NCBI GenBank assembly: GCA_040382235.1
Contig: JBEIFV010000009.1
Span: forward strand, 1-64,000
DNA from: JAEUOS01 sp040382235
GTDB lineage: Bacteria; Pseudomonadota; Gammaproteobacteria; Burkholderiales; JAEUOS01
DNA length: 64,000 bases
Reading direction: 5' to 3'
Shown here: positions 34,149-43,011 of the stretch, in pieces
Layout: every line of letters starts with the position of its first letter
How positions within the stretch are numbered: the stretch's first letter is position 1
Position numbers and translations under genes: made by a program
The notes under the pieces: model-generated
Seen by the model: the letters and a program-made list of their open reading frames with translations, nothing else
The model's database searches: none
Told to the model about the DNA's origin: nothing

Positions 34149-35042
34149 ATGCTTGAAGAAAAGAACACCTTCGCCGACCCGCAACTGGAAAGCCTGCTGC
34201 CGAAGGTGAAGTTCAGCCGCCGCGGCTTCCTGGCATCATCCGCCTCGGTAGCCGGCTTCGCGCTGTCCGCCGGCCCGGTGAATGCGCAAACCGCGATCAT
34301 CACCCCCGCCGACGGGCTCGACGTCAAGGACATCAAGGTGCCGGTCGCCGGCGGCGATATGCCCGGATACATGGCTGCCCCAAAAGCGGCCGGCAAGCGC
34401 GCCACCGTGATCGTGATCCCCGAAATCTTCGGCATGCACGAATACCAGAAAGACATCTGCCGCCGCCTGGCCAAGGTGGGCTATGTGGCCGTCACCATCG
34501 ACCCCTTCTTCCGCTCCGGCGACCTGTCGAAGATCGCCGACATCAAGCAGGTGCTCTCGGCCGCCAATTCCCTCAAGGATGAGGTGATGCTGGCCGACCT
34601 CGATTCACTGGTGGCCATGCTGGACAAGCAACCCAAGGTCAATGCCAAGAAGCTGGGCATCACCGGCATGTGCCGCGGCGGGCGCACTGTGTGGATGTAC
34701 GTGGCCCACAGCAAGAAGATCAAGGCAGGCGTGTCGTGGTACGGCGGGCTCAACCCGATGCCGCCGGCCATGCCGCAGTCACCGATCGACGTTACCGACA
34801 AGCTCAACGCCCCGGTGCTGGGCCTCTACGCCGGTGCCGATTCGGGCATTCCGGAAAACATGGTCATGCGCCTGCGTGCCGGCCTGGTGGCATTCGGCAA
34901 GGACAAGGAGTCGCCGATCCATGTGTATCCGGATGTGCCGCACGCGTTCCACGCCGATTACCGCCAGACCTACCGCAAGGCCGAAGCCGAAGACGGCTGG
35001 AAGCGCATGCTGGCCTGGTTCAAGAAGCACGGCGTCGCCTGA
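34149..35042 (+). CDS. Dienelactone hydrolase-family protein with Tat signal
   Basis: 297 residues. A twin-arginine signal is clear: SRRGFLASSASVAGFALSAG at about residues 28-47, cleaved near VNAQ. The DLH fold follows: EIFGMHEYQKDICRRLAKVG, the nucleophile Cys in GITGMCRGGRT, Asp in YAGADSGIPE and His in DVPHAFHADYR. Dienelactone hydrolases open lactone rings in chlorocatechol degradation, but Tat-exported members of this family have uncertain substrates. Export of a folded enzyme to the periplasm is predicted. It ends at the 35094 terminator. Confidence 0.9.
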   Translation: MLEEKNTFADPQLESLLPKVKFSRRGFLASSASVAGFALSAGPVNAQTAIITPADGLDVKDIKVPVAGGDMPGYMAAPKAAGKRATVIVIPEIFGMHEYQKDICRRLAKVGYVAVTIDPFFRSGDLSKIADIKQVLSAANSLKDEVMLADLDSLVAMLDKQPKVNAKKLGITGMCRGGRTVWMYVAHSKKIKAGVSWYGGLNPMPPAMPQSPIDVTDKLNAPVLGLYAGADSGIPENMVMRLRAGLVAFGKDKESPIHVYPDVPHAFHADYRQTYRKAEAEDGWKRMLAWFKKHGVA

Positions 35043-35093
35043 AGGCACGCAGTCGCAAGCGCTTGGCCGCGCAGCGTGCGGCGAGGGGCAAAC

Positions 35094-35119
35094 AAAAAGG
35101 CCCGCAAGGGCCTTTTTTT
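35094..35119. terminator. Bidirectional rho-independent terminator
   Basis: AAAAAGGCCC, loop GCAA, then GGGCCTTTTTTT: a GC stem flanked by an A-run and a T-run, so it can terminate both the dienelactone hydrolase transcript (plus) and the convergent alpha/beta-hydrolase transcript (minus), whose stop codon touches it at 35118-35120. Confidence 0.93.
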
Positions 35120-35954
35120 ATGCGCCGCACACCTTTCGCGCACGCCAGTCGAGGATGCTCGCAAGCGCCGGCAGGCAGGTCGGCCCCAGCATCATGCAAT
35201 GCGGCGCACCGGCCAGATGCGTGAACTCGCCACCGAAGAAATCCGCAATCGCCTGATCCTGCCCGGCCGGATGGCGCAGGCCGCAATCCAGCCCGGCTTC
35301 GATCACCAGCGTTGGCGCCGTGATGAGCGTCGCGTCGATCGGCACGCTCAGCAGGTAACGCTGGTTGAGTGCGCGCGGACTTTCTGGGCACAGGCGCGCC
35401 ATGCAGGCATCGACATGCGGCCCGTCATGGCCACCCAAAAATCGTTCCAGCACTTCGGAGCGCGCGGGAGTCGGCCGCAGTTGTGCTTCGTCCACCGCCG
35501 GCAACGCGCGCGCGCCGGGCAGGTTGCCGGGCGGCGACGGCGCTACCAGCACCAGGCCCGCAAGCGGCGTGCGCATGGCCGCGGCCATCGCCACCAGCCC
35601 GCCCAGGCTGTGGCCGACCAGCACCAGTGGCGCGGCAAGGCTTTGTGCGGCCGCCACCACATCGTCCGCGTAAGCCTCGATCCCGGTATCGGGTGCGAGG
35701 CCTGCGTCGACCAGGCTGCCATGGCCACGATAGTCGAGCGCCGCGCAGGCGATGCCGGCGGCGCGGCAGGCACTGAGCCAGCCGGCATAACACCATGCGC
35801 CATGGTAGGCCCCAGGAATGAACAGCAGCGCCGGCCCCGCGGCCGCATGCCGTGCATCCAGTCCGATACGCAACTGCGCCTGGCCCAAGCGCACCGCGGG
35901 CAGCGCATCGACAGCCTCGAAGTCGAACCCCTCATCGACTGCCGTCGCGGCCAT
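35118..35954 (-). CDS. Alpha/beta hydrolase
   Basis: 278 residues. The HG-type loop is FIPGAYHGAWCYAGWL, the nucleophile elbow is LVGHSLGGLVAMA (Ser), and the C-terminal His is in GAPHCMMLGP; GLDCGLR likely carries the acid. The lid region is Pro/Gly rich. It follows a Bug receptor by 10 bases on the minus strand and probably belongs to an SDR-Bug-hydrolase transcript, which suggests action on an imported ester or lactone (inference). Confidence 0.86.
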   Translation of the reverse strand: MAATAVDEGFDFEAVDALPAVRLGQAQLRIGLDARHAAAGPALLFIPGAYHGAWCYAGWLSACRAAGIACAALDYRGHGSLVDAGLAPDTGIEAYADDVVAAAQSLAAPLVLVGHSLGGLVAMAAAMRTPLAGLVLVAPSPPGNLPGARALPAVDEAQLRPTPARSEVLERFLGGHDGPHVDACMARLCPESPRALNQRYLLSVPIDATLITAPTLVIEAGLDCGLRHPAGQDQAIADFFGGEFTHLAGAPHCMMLGPTCLPALASILDWRARKVCGA

Positions 35955-35963
35955 GTCCCAAGC

Positions 35964-36929
35964 CTACTGCGGGGCGATCTTGGCCAGGCGCACCCATTCG
36001 GCCCAGCGCTTCTGATCCGCAGCCATGAAGGTCTTGAGTTCGTCGGCGCGCATGGCGCGCGGGCTCATGCCCTGCTTTTCCAGCGCCGCCTTGATGGCGG
36101 GGTCGGCCACAGCCGATGCCGCAAGAGCGCTCATGCGCTCGAGCACCGCGCGCGGCGTGCCGACCGGCGCAGTCAGGCCCAGCCAGCCTTCGACCTCGTA
36201 GCCGGGAATCGCTTCGGCCACGGTTGGCACCGCGGGCAGGCTTGCCAGGCGCGCGGGCGAAGTCACCGCGATCGGTGTCATGCGCCCGCTTTGCAGCGCC
36301 GGCGCGGCCGAGAGCATGTCGAGGAACGCGAACTCGACGACGCCACCGGCCAGGTCGGTGATGATCTGCGTGATGTTCTTGTATGAAGCGCCGGTCATCT
36401 CGATGCCGGCGCGCGCCTTGAGCAACTCCGGCGGCACCTGCGAGGATGAACTGTAGTAGCCGAAGGTGAGCTTGCCCGGATTGGCGCGCGCGTACTGGAT
36501 CACCTCGGCAATCGAGCGCAGCGTGCTGCCCTGCTTGACCATGGCCACGGTGGCGAAGGTGCCGAACATGCCGACGGCGTCGAAATCCTTTTGCGGGTCG
36601 TAAGGCAGCTTGATGAACAGGCTGACATTGGCCGCATGGGTCGAATTGGTCGACAGCAGGTAGGTGTAGCCGTCCGGCAGCGCATTCTTGGCAGCCTCGG
36701 TGCCCACCACACCGCCCGCGCCGGCGCGGTTTTCGATCACCACCGGCTGCTTGATCTGCGCCTCCAGATAGCGCCCGAAGGTGCGCGCGGTGAAATCGGC
36801 GGCGCCACCGGGGGCGGAGGGCACGATGATGCGCGCCGGCTTGGCAGGCCAGTCGGATTGCGCATGAAGCACGCCGGCGAACAAAGCGGCGGCCAGCGCC
36901 AGGACGGCCGGGATTCGAAGCGATGGCAT
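35964..36929 (-). CDS. Bug/TctC-family periplasmic solute-binding protein
   Basis: 321 residues. The signal peptide is MPSLRIPAVLALAAALFAGV with cleavage near LHAQSDWPAKP. Family markers are ARIIVPSAPGGAADFTART, ENRAGAGGVVGTEAAKNAL, GYTYLLSTNS and APVGTPRAVLERM. It lies between an SDR gene (24 bases upstream) and an alpha/beta hydrolase gene (10 bases downstream) on the same strand, giving a compact three-gene uptake/degradation unit without transporter membrane proteins. Confidence 0.93.
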   Translation of the reverse strand: MPSLRIPAVLALAAALFAGVLHAQSDWPAKPARIIVPSAPGGAADFTARTFGRYLEAQIKQPVVIENRAGAGGVVGTEAAKNALPDGYTYLLSTNSTHAANVSLFIKLPYDPQKDFDAVGMFGTFATVAMVKQGSTLRSIAEVIQYARANPGKLTFGYYSSSSQVPPELLKARAGIEMTGASYKNITQIITDLAGGVVEFAFLDMLSAAPALQSGRMTPIAVTSPARLASLPAVPTVAEAIPGYEVEGWLGLTAPVGTPRAVLERMSALAASAVADPAIKAALEKQGMSPRAMRADELKTFMAADQKRWAEWVRLAKIAPQ

Positions 36930-36953
36930 TGTCGGCCTCTCCCTGTTTGTGGC

Positions 36954-37721
36954 TCAGCGACCGCCAGAGACATTGAGCACCGCGCCGGTCGTATAGGACG
37001 AGGCGTCCGAGGCCAGCCACAGGATGGCTTCGGCCACTTCCTGCGCGGTGCCGGCGCGCAGCATCGGCAGGGTGTGCTGATTGTCCGCCACCCGGTTCGG
37101 CAGCCCGCCGCTGGCATGGATTTCGGTATCGATCATGCCGGGACTCACCGCGTTGACGCGAATGCCTTCGGTCGCCACTTCACGCGCCAGGCCCACGGTG
37201 AACGCGTCGATCGCGCCTTTGGCAGCGGCGTAGTCGACGTATTGCCCCGAGCCGCCCAGGCGTGCCGCGGCCGACGACATGTTGACAATGCTGCCGCCCT
37301 GCCCGTAGCCGGCACCGCGCGCCGGGCCTTCCTTGGTGGACATGCGCTTGACCGCCTCGCGCGCGCACAGGAACGAGCCCAGCACGTTGATGTTGAACAT
37401 GCGGCTGATGCGCGCCGCGCTCATTGCCGACACGCGCGCGACGACATCGACCACCCCCGCATTGTTGACAAGCGAGGTCAGCGGCCCGAGCTCGCGGTCG
37501 ACTGTGGCGAACATGGACACCACGTCGTCCTCCACGGCGACATCGCCCTTGATGGCGACGGCGCGGCTGCCGGCGGCCTTGATGCGCGCCACCACCTCGC
37601 CTGCCGCCTGGGCATCGCGGGTGTAGTTGACGGCGACCCAGTAGCCGCGCTGCCCAGCCATGAGCGCGGTTGCCGCTCCGATACCGCGGCTGCCGCCGGT
37701 GACAAGCATGATTTTTTGCAT
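36954..37721 (-). CDS. Short-chain dehydrogenase/reductase (FabG-like)
   Basis: 255 residues from ATG 37721, which has GGAAGGGTAAGG upstream; an earlier in-frame start is less likely. The cofactor motif TGGSRGIG is at 8-15, NNAG follows, and the catalytic YxxxK is in VDYAAAKGA with Ser in MSSAAARL. This is a classical NAD(P)-dependent SDR acting on alcohols or oxoacyl groups. It is first in the unit with the Bug receptor and alpha/beta hydrolase. Confidence 0.9.
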   Translation of the reverse strand: MQKIMLVTGGSRGIGAATALMAGQRGYWVAVNYTRDAQAAGEVVARIKAAGSRAVAIKGDVAVEDDVVSMFATVDRELGPLTSLVNNAGVVDVVARVSAMSAARISRMFNINVLGSFLCAREAVKRMSTKEGPARGAGYGQGGSIVNMSSAAARLGGSGQYVDYAAAKGAIDAFTVGLAREVATEGIRVNAVSPGMIDTEIHASGGLPNRVADNQHTLPMLRAGTAQEVAEAILWLASDASSYTTGAVLNVSGGR

Positions 37722-37754
37722 AGCCTTACCCTTCCTGTATTTTTCAACCAAGGC

Positions 37755-38045
37755 CTATTTGCGGCCATAAGTCGAATCGTGATCAAGGTGAATCGCCTGG
37801 AACCGCATGAAGTCGCCCTCACGCCGCACCACTGCGCGACAACGAATAGAGAGGCGAATCGAATACCTGCCGTCGCCGCTCTTGATCGACTCCCACTTCA
37901 AACCGGCATCACGATGAACCTCGTTCCACTCCATGCGCTTCAACCTGCGCAGCGTCTTGCCGACCATCCGCAGGTCAGTCACGTCGAGAGCCAGTAGTTC
38001 GTCCTGGAAATGCGGATGATCGAGATCGAGGAGAACGCGGCTCAT
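37755..38045 (-). CDS. RelE/HigB-like toxin
   Basis: 96 residues. The compact basic protein has LRRLKRMEWNEVHRDAGLKW, RYSIRLSIRCRAVVRREGDF and a terminal HLDHDSTYGRK, consistent with the RelE superfamily beta-sheet and with a subgroup ending in HxDHDxxY. Its ATG overlaps the stop of the upstream antitoxin gene (ATGA), the coupling typical of toxin-antitoxin operons. Confidence 0.76.
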   Translation of the reverse strand: MSRVLLDLDHPHFQDELLALDVTDLRMVGKTLRRLKRMEWNEVHRDAGLKWESIKSGDGRYSIRLSIRCRAVVRREGDFMRFQAIHLDHDSTYGRK

Positions 38046-38347
38046 GCAGCCGCTTTTATCCGCTTGCGGGGCGTCGGTTCGGTTGCGCGGATCGCAGCTT
38101 TTGGTCGGGCCCGGCGCAACAAGCCCTCGACATCGGTTTGCGATGGCGGATGCGCATGCATCCAGGCGTCAGCACCGGCCAGCCGGGCGCGCATTCCGGG
38201 CGTGTGCACCCAGGCCTCGTCGGCCGGCACCACTTTCATAGGCTTGAGCAGCAAGGCCCCGCCCTCAAGCGCTTCAACCGAGAAATACTGACCCGCATAC
38301 TTCTTGCCCAGCGATAACTGTCCACTGGCGCCGACTGACTTGAGCAT
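38042..38347 (-). CDS. AbrB/MazE-like antitoxin
   Basis: 101 residues. The N-terminal 45 residues (LKSVGASGQLSLGKKYAGQY, EGGALLLKP) look like a swapped-hairpin AbrB-type DNA-binding unit; the tail is basic and Ala-rich. A GTG one codon upstream of ATG 38347 could also start it, with GCGGGG just before. It is paired with the RelE-like toxin and should bind both the toxin and its own promoter. Confidence 0.66.
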   Translation of the reverse strand: MLKSVGASGQLSLGKKYAGQYFSVEALEGGALLLKPMKVVPADEAWVHTPGMRARLAGADAWMHAHPPSQTDVEGLLRRARPKAAIRATEPTPRKRIKAAA

Positions 38348-38508
38348 CACAACCCCGCTTCACAAAATCCGAAATTCATGCCGCATGATATCAGCATCGC
38401 CAAACACAACCCTGACCACGCCGGCACCAAAACGCCGGATTGAGCGCCGCAACGCGGCGGTCCAATCCGGCGAGTTGGGGCGGCACCGCAGGTGTCCGCC
38501 ACCAACCG

Positions 38509-39672
38509 TCAATAGGACTTGGGAAGCCCCAGCACCTTCTCGGCAATGAAGTTAAGCACCATTTGCGAACTCACCGGCGCGATGCGCGGCAGCATCGACT
38601 CGCGCAGGTAGCGCTCGACATGGTATTCCTTGGCGTAGCCCATGCCGCCCAGGGTCAGTACCGCAGTCTCGCAAGCCTTGAAGCCGGCTTCGGCGGCGAA
38701 ATACTTGGCCGCATTGGCTTCGGCACCGCAAGGCTCGCCGCGATCGTATTTCCAAGCGGCGCGATACACCAGGAGTTCGGCGGCTTCCAGCTCGATCCAG
38801 TTCTTGGCCAGCGGATGCTGCACGCCCTGGTTCTTGCCGATCGGGCGGTCGAACACGATGCGCTCGCCGGCGTAGTGCGCCGCGCGCGCCAGCGCGGCAC
38901 GTCCCAGGCCCATCGCCTCGGCGGCGATCAGGATGCGCTCCGGGTTCATGCCGTGCAGGATGTAGCGAAAGCCCTGCCCCTCCTCGCCGATGCGGTCGGC
39001 CAGCGGCACCTCCAGCCCGTCGATGAACACTTCATTGGAATCGACCGCCTTGCGCCCCAGTTTCTCGATCTCGCGCACGCTGACCTTGGTGCGATCAAGG
39101 TCGGTATAGAACAACGTCAAACCTTCGCCGGGCTTGGCGGTTTCGGCCGGCGCGGTGCGTGCCAGCAACAACATCTTGTGCGCCACCTGCGCGGTGGAGA
39201 TCCACACCTTCTGGCCGTTGACCACGTACTTGTCGCCATCGCGCCGGGCCATGGTTTTCAGGCGCAGGGTGTTCAAGCCGGTGGTAGGTTCGGTGACCGC
39301 GAAGCATGACTTGTGCTCGCCGCGGATCAGCGGTGGCAGCCAGCGTGCCTTTTGCTCCTCGGTACCGAACATCACCGCCGGGTGCAGGCCGAAAATGTTC
39401 ATGTGCACCGCCGAAGCGCCGGAAAACCCCGCACCCGATTGCGCCACCGTCTGCATGATCAGCGCGGCTTCGGTGATGCCGCGCCCGGCGCCGCCGTGCG
39501 CCTCGGGCATGGCGATGCCAAGCCAGCCGCCGGCAGCCATCGCGGCGTGGAAGTCGTGAGGGAAGCCACCCTCACGATCGTGCTTCAACCAGTAATCCGC
39601 GTCGAAGCGCTCACATATTTTCGCCACCGCATCGCGAATGGCGAGTTGTTCGTCGTTGAATGCGAAATCCAT
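38509..39672 (-). CDS. Acyl-CoA dehydrogenase, IVD-like active site
   Basis: 387 residues from ATG 39672. FAD and substrate motifs are present: CFAVTEPTTGLNTLRLKTMA, WISTAQVAHKMLLLA, IVFDRPIGKNQGVQHPLA and TLGGMGYAKEYHVERYLRES. The C-terminal site where many family members carry the catalytic Glu (YEGTxE) reads RIAPVSSQM and lacks it. A Glu in MNPERILIAAEA sits at the alternative position used by isovaleryl-CoA and long-chain enzymes, so activity is still likely. It follows two Bug genes and is the last member of the minus-strand degradation cluster. Confidence 0.9.
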   Translation of the reverse strand: MDFAFNDEQLAIRDAVAKICERFDADYWLKHDREGGFPHDFHAAMAAGGWLGIAMPEAHGGAGRGITEAALIMQTVAQSGAGFSGASAVHMNIFGLHPAVMFGTEEQKARWLPPLIRGEHKSCFAVTEPTTGLNTLRLKTMARRDGDKYVVNGQKVWISTAQVAHKMLLLARTAPAETAKPGEGLTLFYTDLDRTKVSVREIEKLGRKAVDSNEVFIDGLEVPLADRIGEEGQGFRYILHGMNPERILIAAEAMGLGRAALARAAHYAGERIVFDRPIGKNQGVQHPLAKNWIELEAAELLVYRAAWKYDRGEPCGAEANAAKYFAAEAGFKACETAVLTLGGMGYAKEYHVERYLRESMLPRIAPVSSQMVLNFIAEKVLGLPKSY

Positions 39673-39703
39673 GTGTCGAGTGCCCTTATTGTGTGCGTGC
39701 GCT

Positions 39704-40669
39704 TCATTCGGCCTTGATGCCGGCATCCTTGATCACCTTGCCCCACTTGGCATGGTCGCTCTTGAGTTTTTCCAGCGTCTGCGCCGGGTTCAGGAATTCG
39801 GCGTCGCATCCTGTCTGGCGATACTGCTCCTGCAGGTTCTTGTCTTCACCGGCCTTCAGCAAAGCCTGCGACAGGCGCGCCACCACCTCCGCAGGCAAGC
39901 CGGCCGGGCCCACCAGTTCGAACCAACTGCTGGAGTCAAAGCCCTTCAAGCCCGCCTCCTCCATGGTCGGCACATCCGGAAACGCCCCCGAGCGCTTCGC
40001 CGAAGTCACCGCAAGGGCGCGCAGCTTGCCGCTCTTGAGAGGACCTACCACCGGTGCCAAGGAGGAGAACAGCATCGGCACCTGGCCCCCCATCAGGTCG
40101 GTCATGGCCGGTGCTCCGCCCTTGTAGGGAATGTGAAGCAGGTTGACGCCGGTGACGTTCTTGAAATACTCGCCGGAAAGATGATGCGGCCCGGCGATGC
40201 CGGAGGTGCCGTAACTCCATTTGTCGGGTTCCTTCCTGGCCGCCGCGATCACCTCGGCCACACTCTTGAACGGCGTGCCCGGATGCACCACCAGCATGCT
40301 GCCGGTGCCGCACACGTGACCCACATGGGTGAACGAATTCAGATGGTGATAGCCAACCTTGGTCAGGTGCGGTGCGGCGGTGAAAGGCCCGCTATCTGCA
40401 AAGTAAAGGGTGTAGCCATCGGGCGCCGCCTTGCTGATGTATTCCGCCGCCACGCCGCCGGCCGCGCCGGGGCGCGGCTCGATGATGATGGGTTGCCCAA
40501 GCAGCGGTTCAAGCACGCGCGCCAGCGGCCGCATGGCGGAATCCGCCGCGCCGCCCGGGGTATAGCCAAGTACGACCCGGATCGGCTTGGCCGGATAGGT
40601 TTGCGCAGTGACCTGCGGGCCCCACGCAGCAGCGGCAGCCAGGGTCGCTGCGACGAACAGTTTCAACAT
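39704..40669 (-). CDS. Bug/TctC-family solute-binding protein, tandem copy 2
   Basis: 321 residues from ATG 40669 with GGAGAAACC upstream. The signal peptide is MLKLFVAATLAAAAAWGPQV with cleavage near TAQTYPAKP. It is a close paralog of the gene immediately upstream (40744-41709), sharing length and most residues, including HVCGTGSMLVVHPGTPFKS and two Cys (in HVCG and TGCDAEF) that could form a disulfide. Family motifs GYTLYFADSG, PYKGGAPAMTDLMGGQV and GPAGLPAEVVARL are present. It lies between Bug copy 1 and an acyl-CoA dehydrogenase, so the ligand is probably a carboxylate degraded by the cluster (inference). Confidence 0.93.
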   Translation of the reverse strand: MLKLFVAATLAAAAAWGPQVTAQTYPAKPIRVVLGYTPGGAADSAMRPLARVLEPLLGQPIIIEPRPGAAGGVAAEYISKAAPDGYTLYFADSGPFTAAPHLTKVGYHHLNSFTHVGHVCGTGSMLVVHPGTPFKSVAEVIAAARKEPDKWSYGTSGIAGPHHLSGEYFKNVTGVNLLHIPYKGGAPAMTDLMGGQVPMLFSSLAPVVGPLKSGKLRALAVTSAKRSGAFPDVPTMEEAGLKGFDSSSWFELVGPAGLPAEVVARLSQALLKAGEDKNLQEQYRQTGCDAEFLNPAQTLEKLKSDHAKWGKVIKDAGIKAE

Positions 40670-40743
40670 GTCTGGTTTCTCCGAGTGGTATTGTCGGCCA
40701 GCGCAGCCATACCGAACACTGCTGCCGGCCAGGTTTCGCGCGC

Positions 40744-41709
40744 TCAATCGACCTTGATATTGGCATCCTTGACGACCTTGCCCCATTTTGCCGAATCCAA
40801 CCTTACCTTCTCCAGCGTTTGTGCCGGATTGAGGAATTCGGCGTCGCAACCGGTGGCGTTGAGTTGTTCCTGCAATACCTTGTCTTCGCCGGCCTTCTGC
40901 ATCGCCTGGGAAATCCGGGCAACGACCTCGGCCGGCATGCCGGCCGGTCCGACCAGCCCGTACCAGGCATTGGAATCAAAGCCTTTCAAACCCAGCTCAT
41001 CCATGGTCGGCACCTCCGGAAAGGCGGCCGAGCGTTTCAGCGAAGTCACCGCGATCGGCCGCACGCGGCCAGCCTTGGACGCGCTGACCACCGGACCGAG
41101 CGAGGAAAACAACATCGGCACCTGGCCACCCATCAGATCGGTCATCGCCGGGCCGCCACCCTTGTAGGGAATATGCAGAATCGACGCACCCGTGACACTC
41201 TTGAAATACTCGCCGGAGAGGTGATGCGGCCCGCCTACGCCGGAAGTGCCGTAGCTCCATTTGTTGGGCTCTTTTTTCGATGCTGCGATCACCTCGGCCA
41301 TGCTCTTGAACGGTGTCGCAGGATGCACCACCAGCATGCTGCCGCTGCCGCACACATGACCCAGATGGGTGAACGAGGTGGTGATGTTGTAGCCCACCTT
41401 CGACAAATGCGGCGCTACGGTAAGAGGCCCGCTGTCGGCGTAATACAGCGTATAGCAGTCGGCCGGTGCCTTGGCGATGAATTCCATCGCCACACCGCCG
41501 GCGTTGCCTGGCTTGTATTCGATGATGATCGACTGCCCAAGCAGGGGTTCGAGCGTCTTGGACAACGGCCGGATGCCGGCATCGGCCGAACCGCCCGGGG
41601 CATAACCGACGATCACGCGAATCGGCTTGTTCGGATAGGCTTGGCCATGGGCCTGCGGCAAAAGGATGGCGGCGCCCAGAATCGCGGCGCCTGCAATGAT
41701 GCGAATCAT
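40744..41709 (-). CDS. Bug/TctC-family solute-binding protein, tandem copy 1
   Basis: 321 residues. Signal peptide MIRIIAGAAILGAAILLPQA, cleavage near HGQAYPNKP. It has the same paired Cys residues and segment order as its downstream tandem paralog, from VGYAPGGSADAGIRPLSKTL to the C-terminal KWGKVVKDANIKVD. Divergence is spread along the whole length, so the duplication is not recent. It follows the FadE-type dehydrogenases by 41 bases and is probably co-transcribed with them. Confidence 0.93.
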   Translation of the reverse strand: MIRIIAGAAILGAAILLPQAHGQAYPNKPIRVIVGYAPGGSADAGIRPLSKTLEPLLGQSIIIEYKPGNAGGVAMEFIAKAPADCYTLYYADSGPLTVAPHLSKVGYNITTSFTHLGHVCGSGSMLVVHPATPFKSMAEVIAASKKEPNKWSYGTSGVGGPHHLSGEYFKSVTGASILHIPYKGGGPAMTDLMGGQVPMLFSSLGPVVSASKAGRVRPIAVTSLKRSAAFPEVPTMDELGLKGFDSNAWYGLVGPAGMPAEVVARISQAMQKAGEDKVLQEQLNATGCDAEFLNPAQTLEKVRLDSAKWGKVVKDANIKVD

Positions 41710-41750
41710 GAAATTGTCTCGATGGATTGTTGGTGGTCGATGGTTTACAT

Positions 41751-42920
41751 TCAGGACGGCAGGTCCAGCACCTGGCGCGCCAGGATGTTGCGCTGGATTT
41801 CATTGCTGCCGCCGTAGATGGTGGGCACGCGCGATTTGTAGAACAGGGTCAACACGTCGATTTCAGTGGTGCCGATCGGCACGCTGCCGGCCAGGCCACC
41901 ATAGTCCCCGGCCACCTCCAGCCCCAGTTCGGCAATGCGCTGGAAGGTTTCGGTGGCCCAGATCTTGAGCATCGAAATGTCGGGCCCAAGCGCTTCGCCG
42001 CGTACCAGGGTGGCGGCGAAGCGGGCGTAGAGGTCGCCCAGGTGCACGACGTCCAACTTGACGGCGGCAAACTTGTCGCGGAACAGGGGGTCTTCGAACA
42101 CCCCGCGCGCGCGCGCCAGGTTCTCCAGAACCGCCAGGCCATATTCCGGCAGCTTGGGGCTGCCGATGAAAATGCGCTCGAAGGTCAGCAGCGACTTGGC
42201 GATGGTCCAGCCGCGATTCTCCTCGCCCACCAGGTTGGCCACGGGCGTACGCACGCCGTCGAAGAATACTTCGCAGAATTCCTCGTGGCCGGCCATGTCG
42301 CGGATCGGCCGTACCGTGATGCCGGGCGCCTTGATGTCGACCAGCAGGAAGCTGATGCCATCCTGCTTCTTGGCATTGGGGTCGGTGCGCACCAGCACGA
42401 ACATGTGGGTGCCGTCCTGCGCGAGGGTGGTCCAGATCTTGTGGCCATCGATGACGTAATGGTCGCCCTCGCGCCGGGCGCGCGTCGTCAGGCCCGCCAA
42501 GTCGGAACCTGCGCCCGGTTCCGAATAGCCCTGGCACCAGATATGTTCGCACTTAAGTATTGACGGCAGGAAACGCCGGCGTTGCTCCTCGGTGCCGAAG
42601 CGCTGCAGCACCGGACCCACCATCAGCACGCCGTGGTCCTGGAAGCGCGCGATGCCGAAGCGCTCCTGCTCCTCGATGAAGATCAGCAACTTGGCCGGCG
42701 CCAGCCCCATGCCACCATACTCGGCCGGCCAGTTGGGCGCGATCCAGCCACGGTCGGCCATGCGCAGATACCAATCGCGGATCTCGTGCCAGCGCAGGCG
42801 ACGCGGCGCATAGCGCAGCGCCTGCGGGTAGTGGGTCTCGAAATCGGCACGCACCAGCACGCGGAATTCTTCATCGGACAGCGCGTTCCAGTCGCGTTCC
42901 TGCGCTACGCCGTAGCTCAC
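41751..42920 (-). CDS. Acyl-CoA dehydrogenase, FadE29-like subunit
   Basis: 389 residues from GTG 42920 (GGAGGGTAG just upstream). Motifs are WCQGYSEPGAGSDLAGLTTR, KIWTTLAQDGTHMFVLVRTD and the C-terminal VPTIYGGSNEIQRNILARQV, where Gly replaces the Glu of the usual YEG. This signature and the neighbouring shorter ACAD recall the paired FadE genes of actinobacterial steroid degradation that form alpha2beta2 enzymes. A heteromeric dehydrogenase with the product of 43012-44145 is therefore inferred. Confidence 0.9.
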   Translation of the reverse strand: MSYGVAQERDWNALSDEEFRVLVRADFETHYPQALRYAPRRLRWHEIRDWYLRMADRGWIAPNWPAEYGGMGLAPAKLLIFIEEQERFGIARFQDHGVLMVGPVLQRFGTEEQRRRFLPSILKCEHIWCQGYSEPGAGSDLAGLTTRARREGDHYVIDGHKIWTTLAQDGTHMFVLVRTDPNAKKQDGISFLLVDIKAPGITVRPIRDMAGHEEFCEVFFDGVRTPVANLVGEENRGWTIAKSLLTFERIFIGSPKLPEYGLAVLENLARARGVFEDPLFRDKFAAVKLDVVHLGDLYARFAATLVRGEALGPDISMLKIWATETFQRIAELGLEVAGDYGGLAGSVPIGTTEIDVLTLFYKSRVPTIYGGSNEIQRNILARQVLDLPS

Positions 42921-43011
42921 TTGACTACCCTCCGGTCACTGCGTGACATCCTTGCAAAGGAGGGCGCGAGGCTCGATTCGGCGCCCCCTTCAGGCGGCCT
43001 GACGAGCGCGC

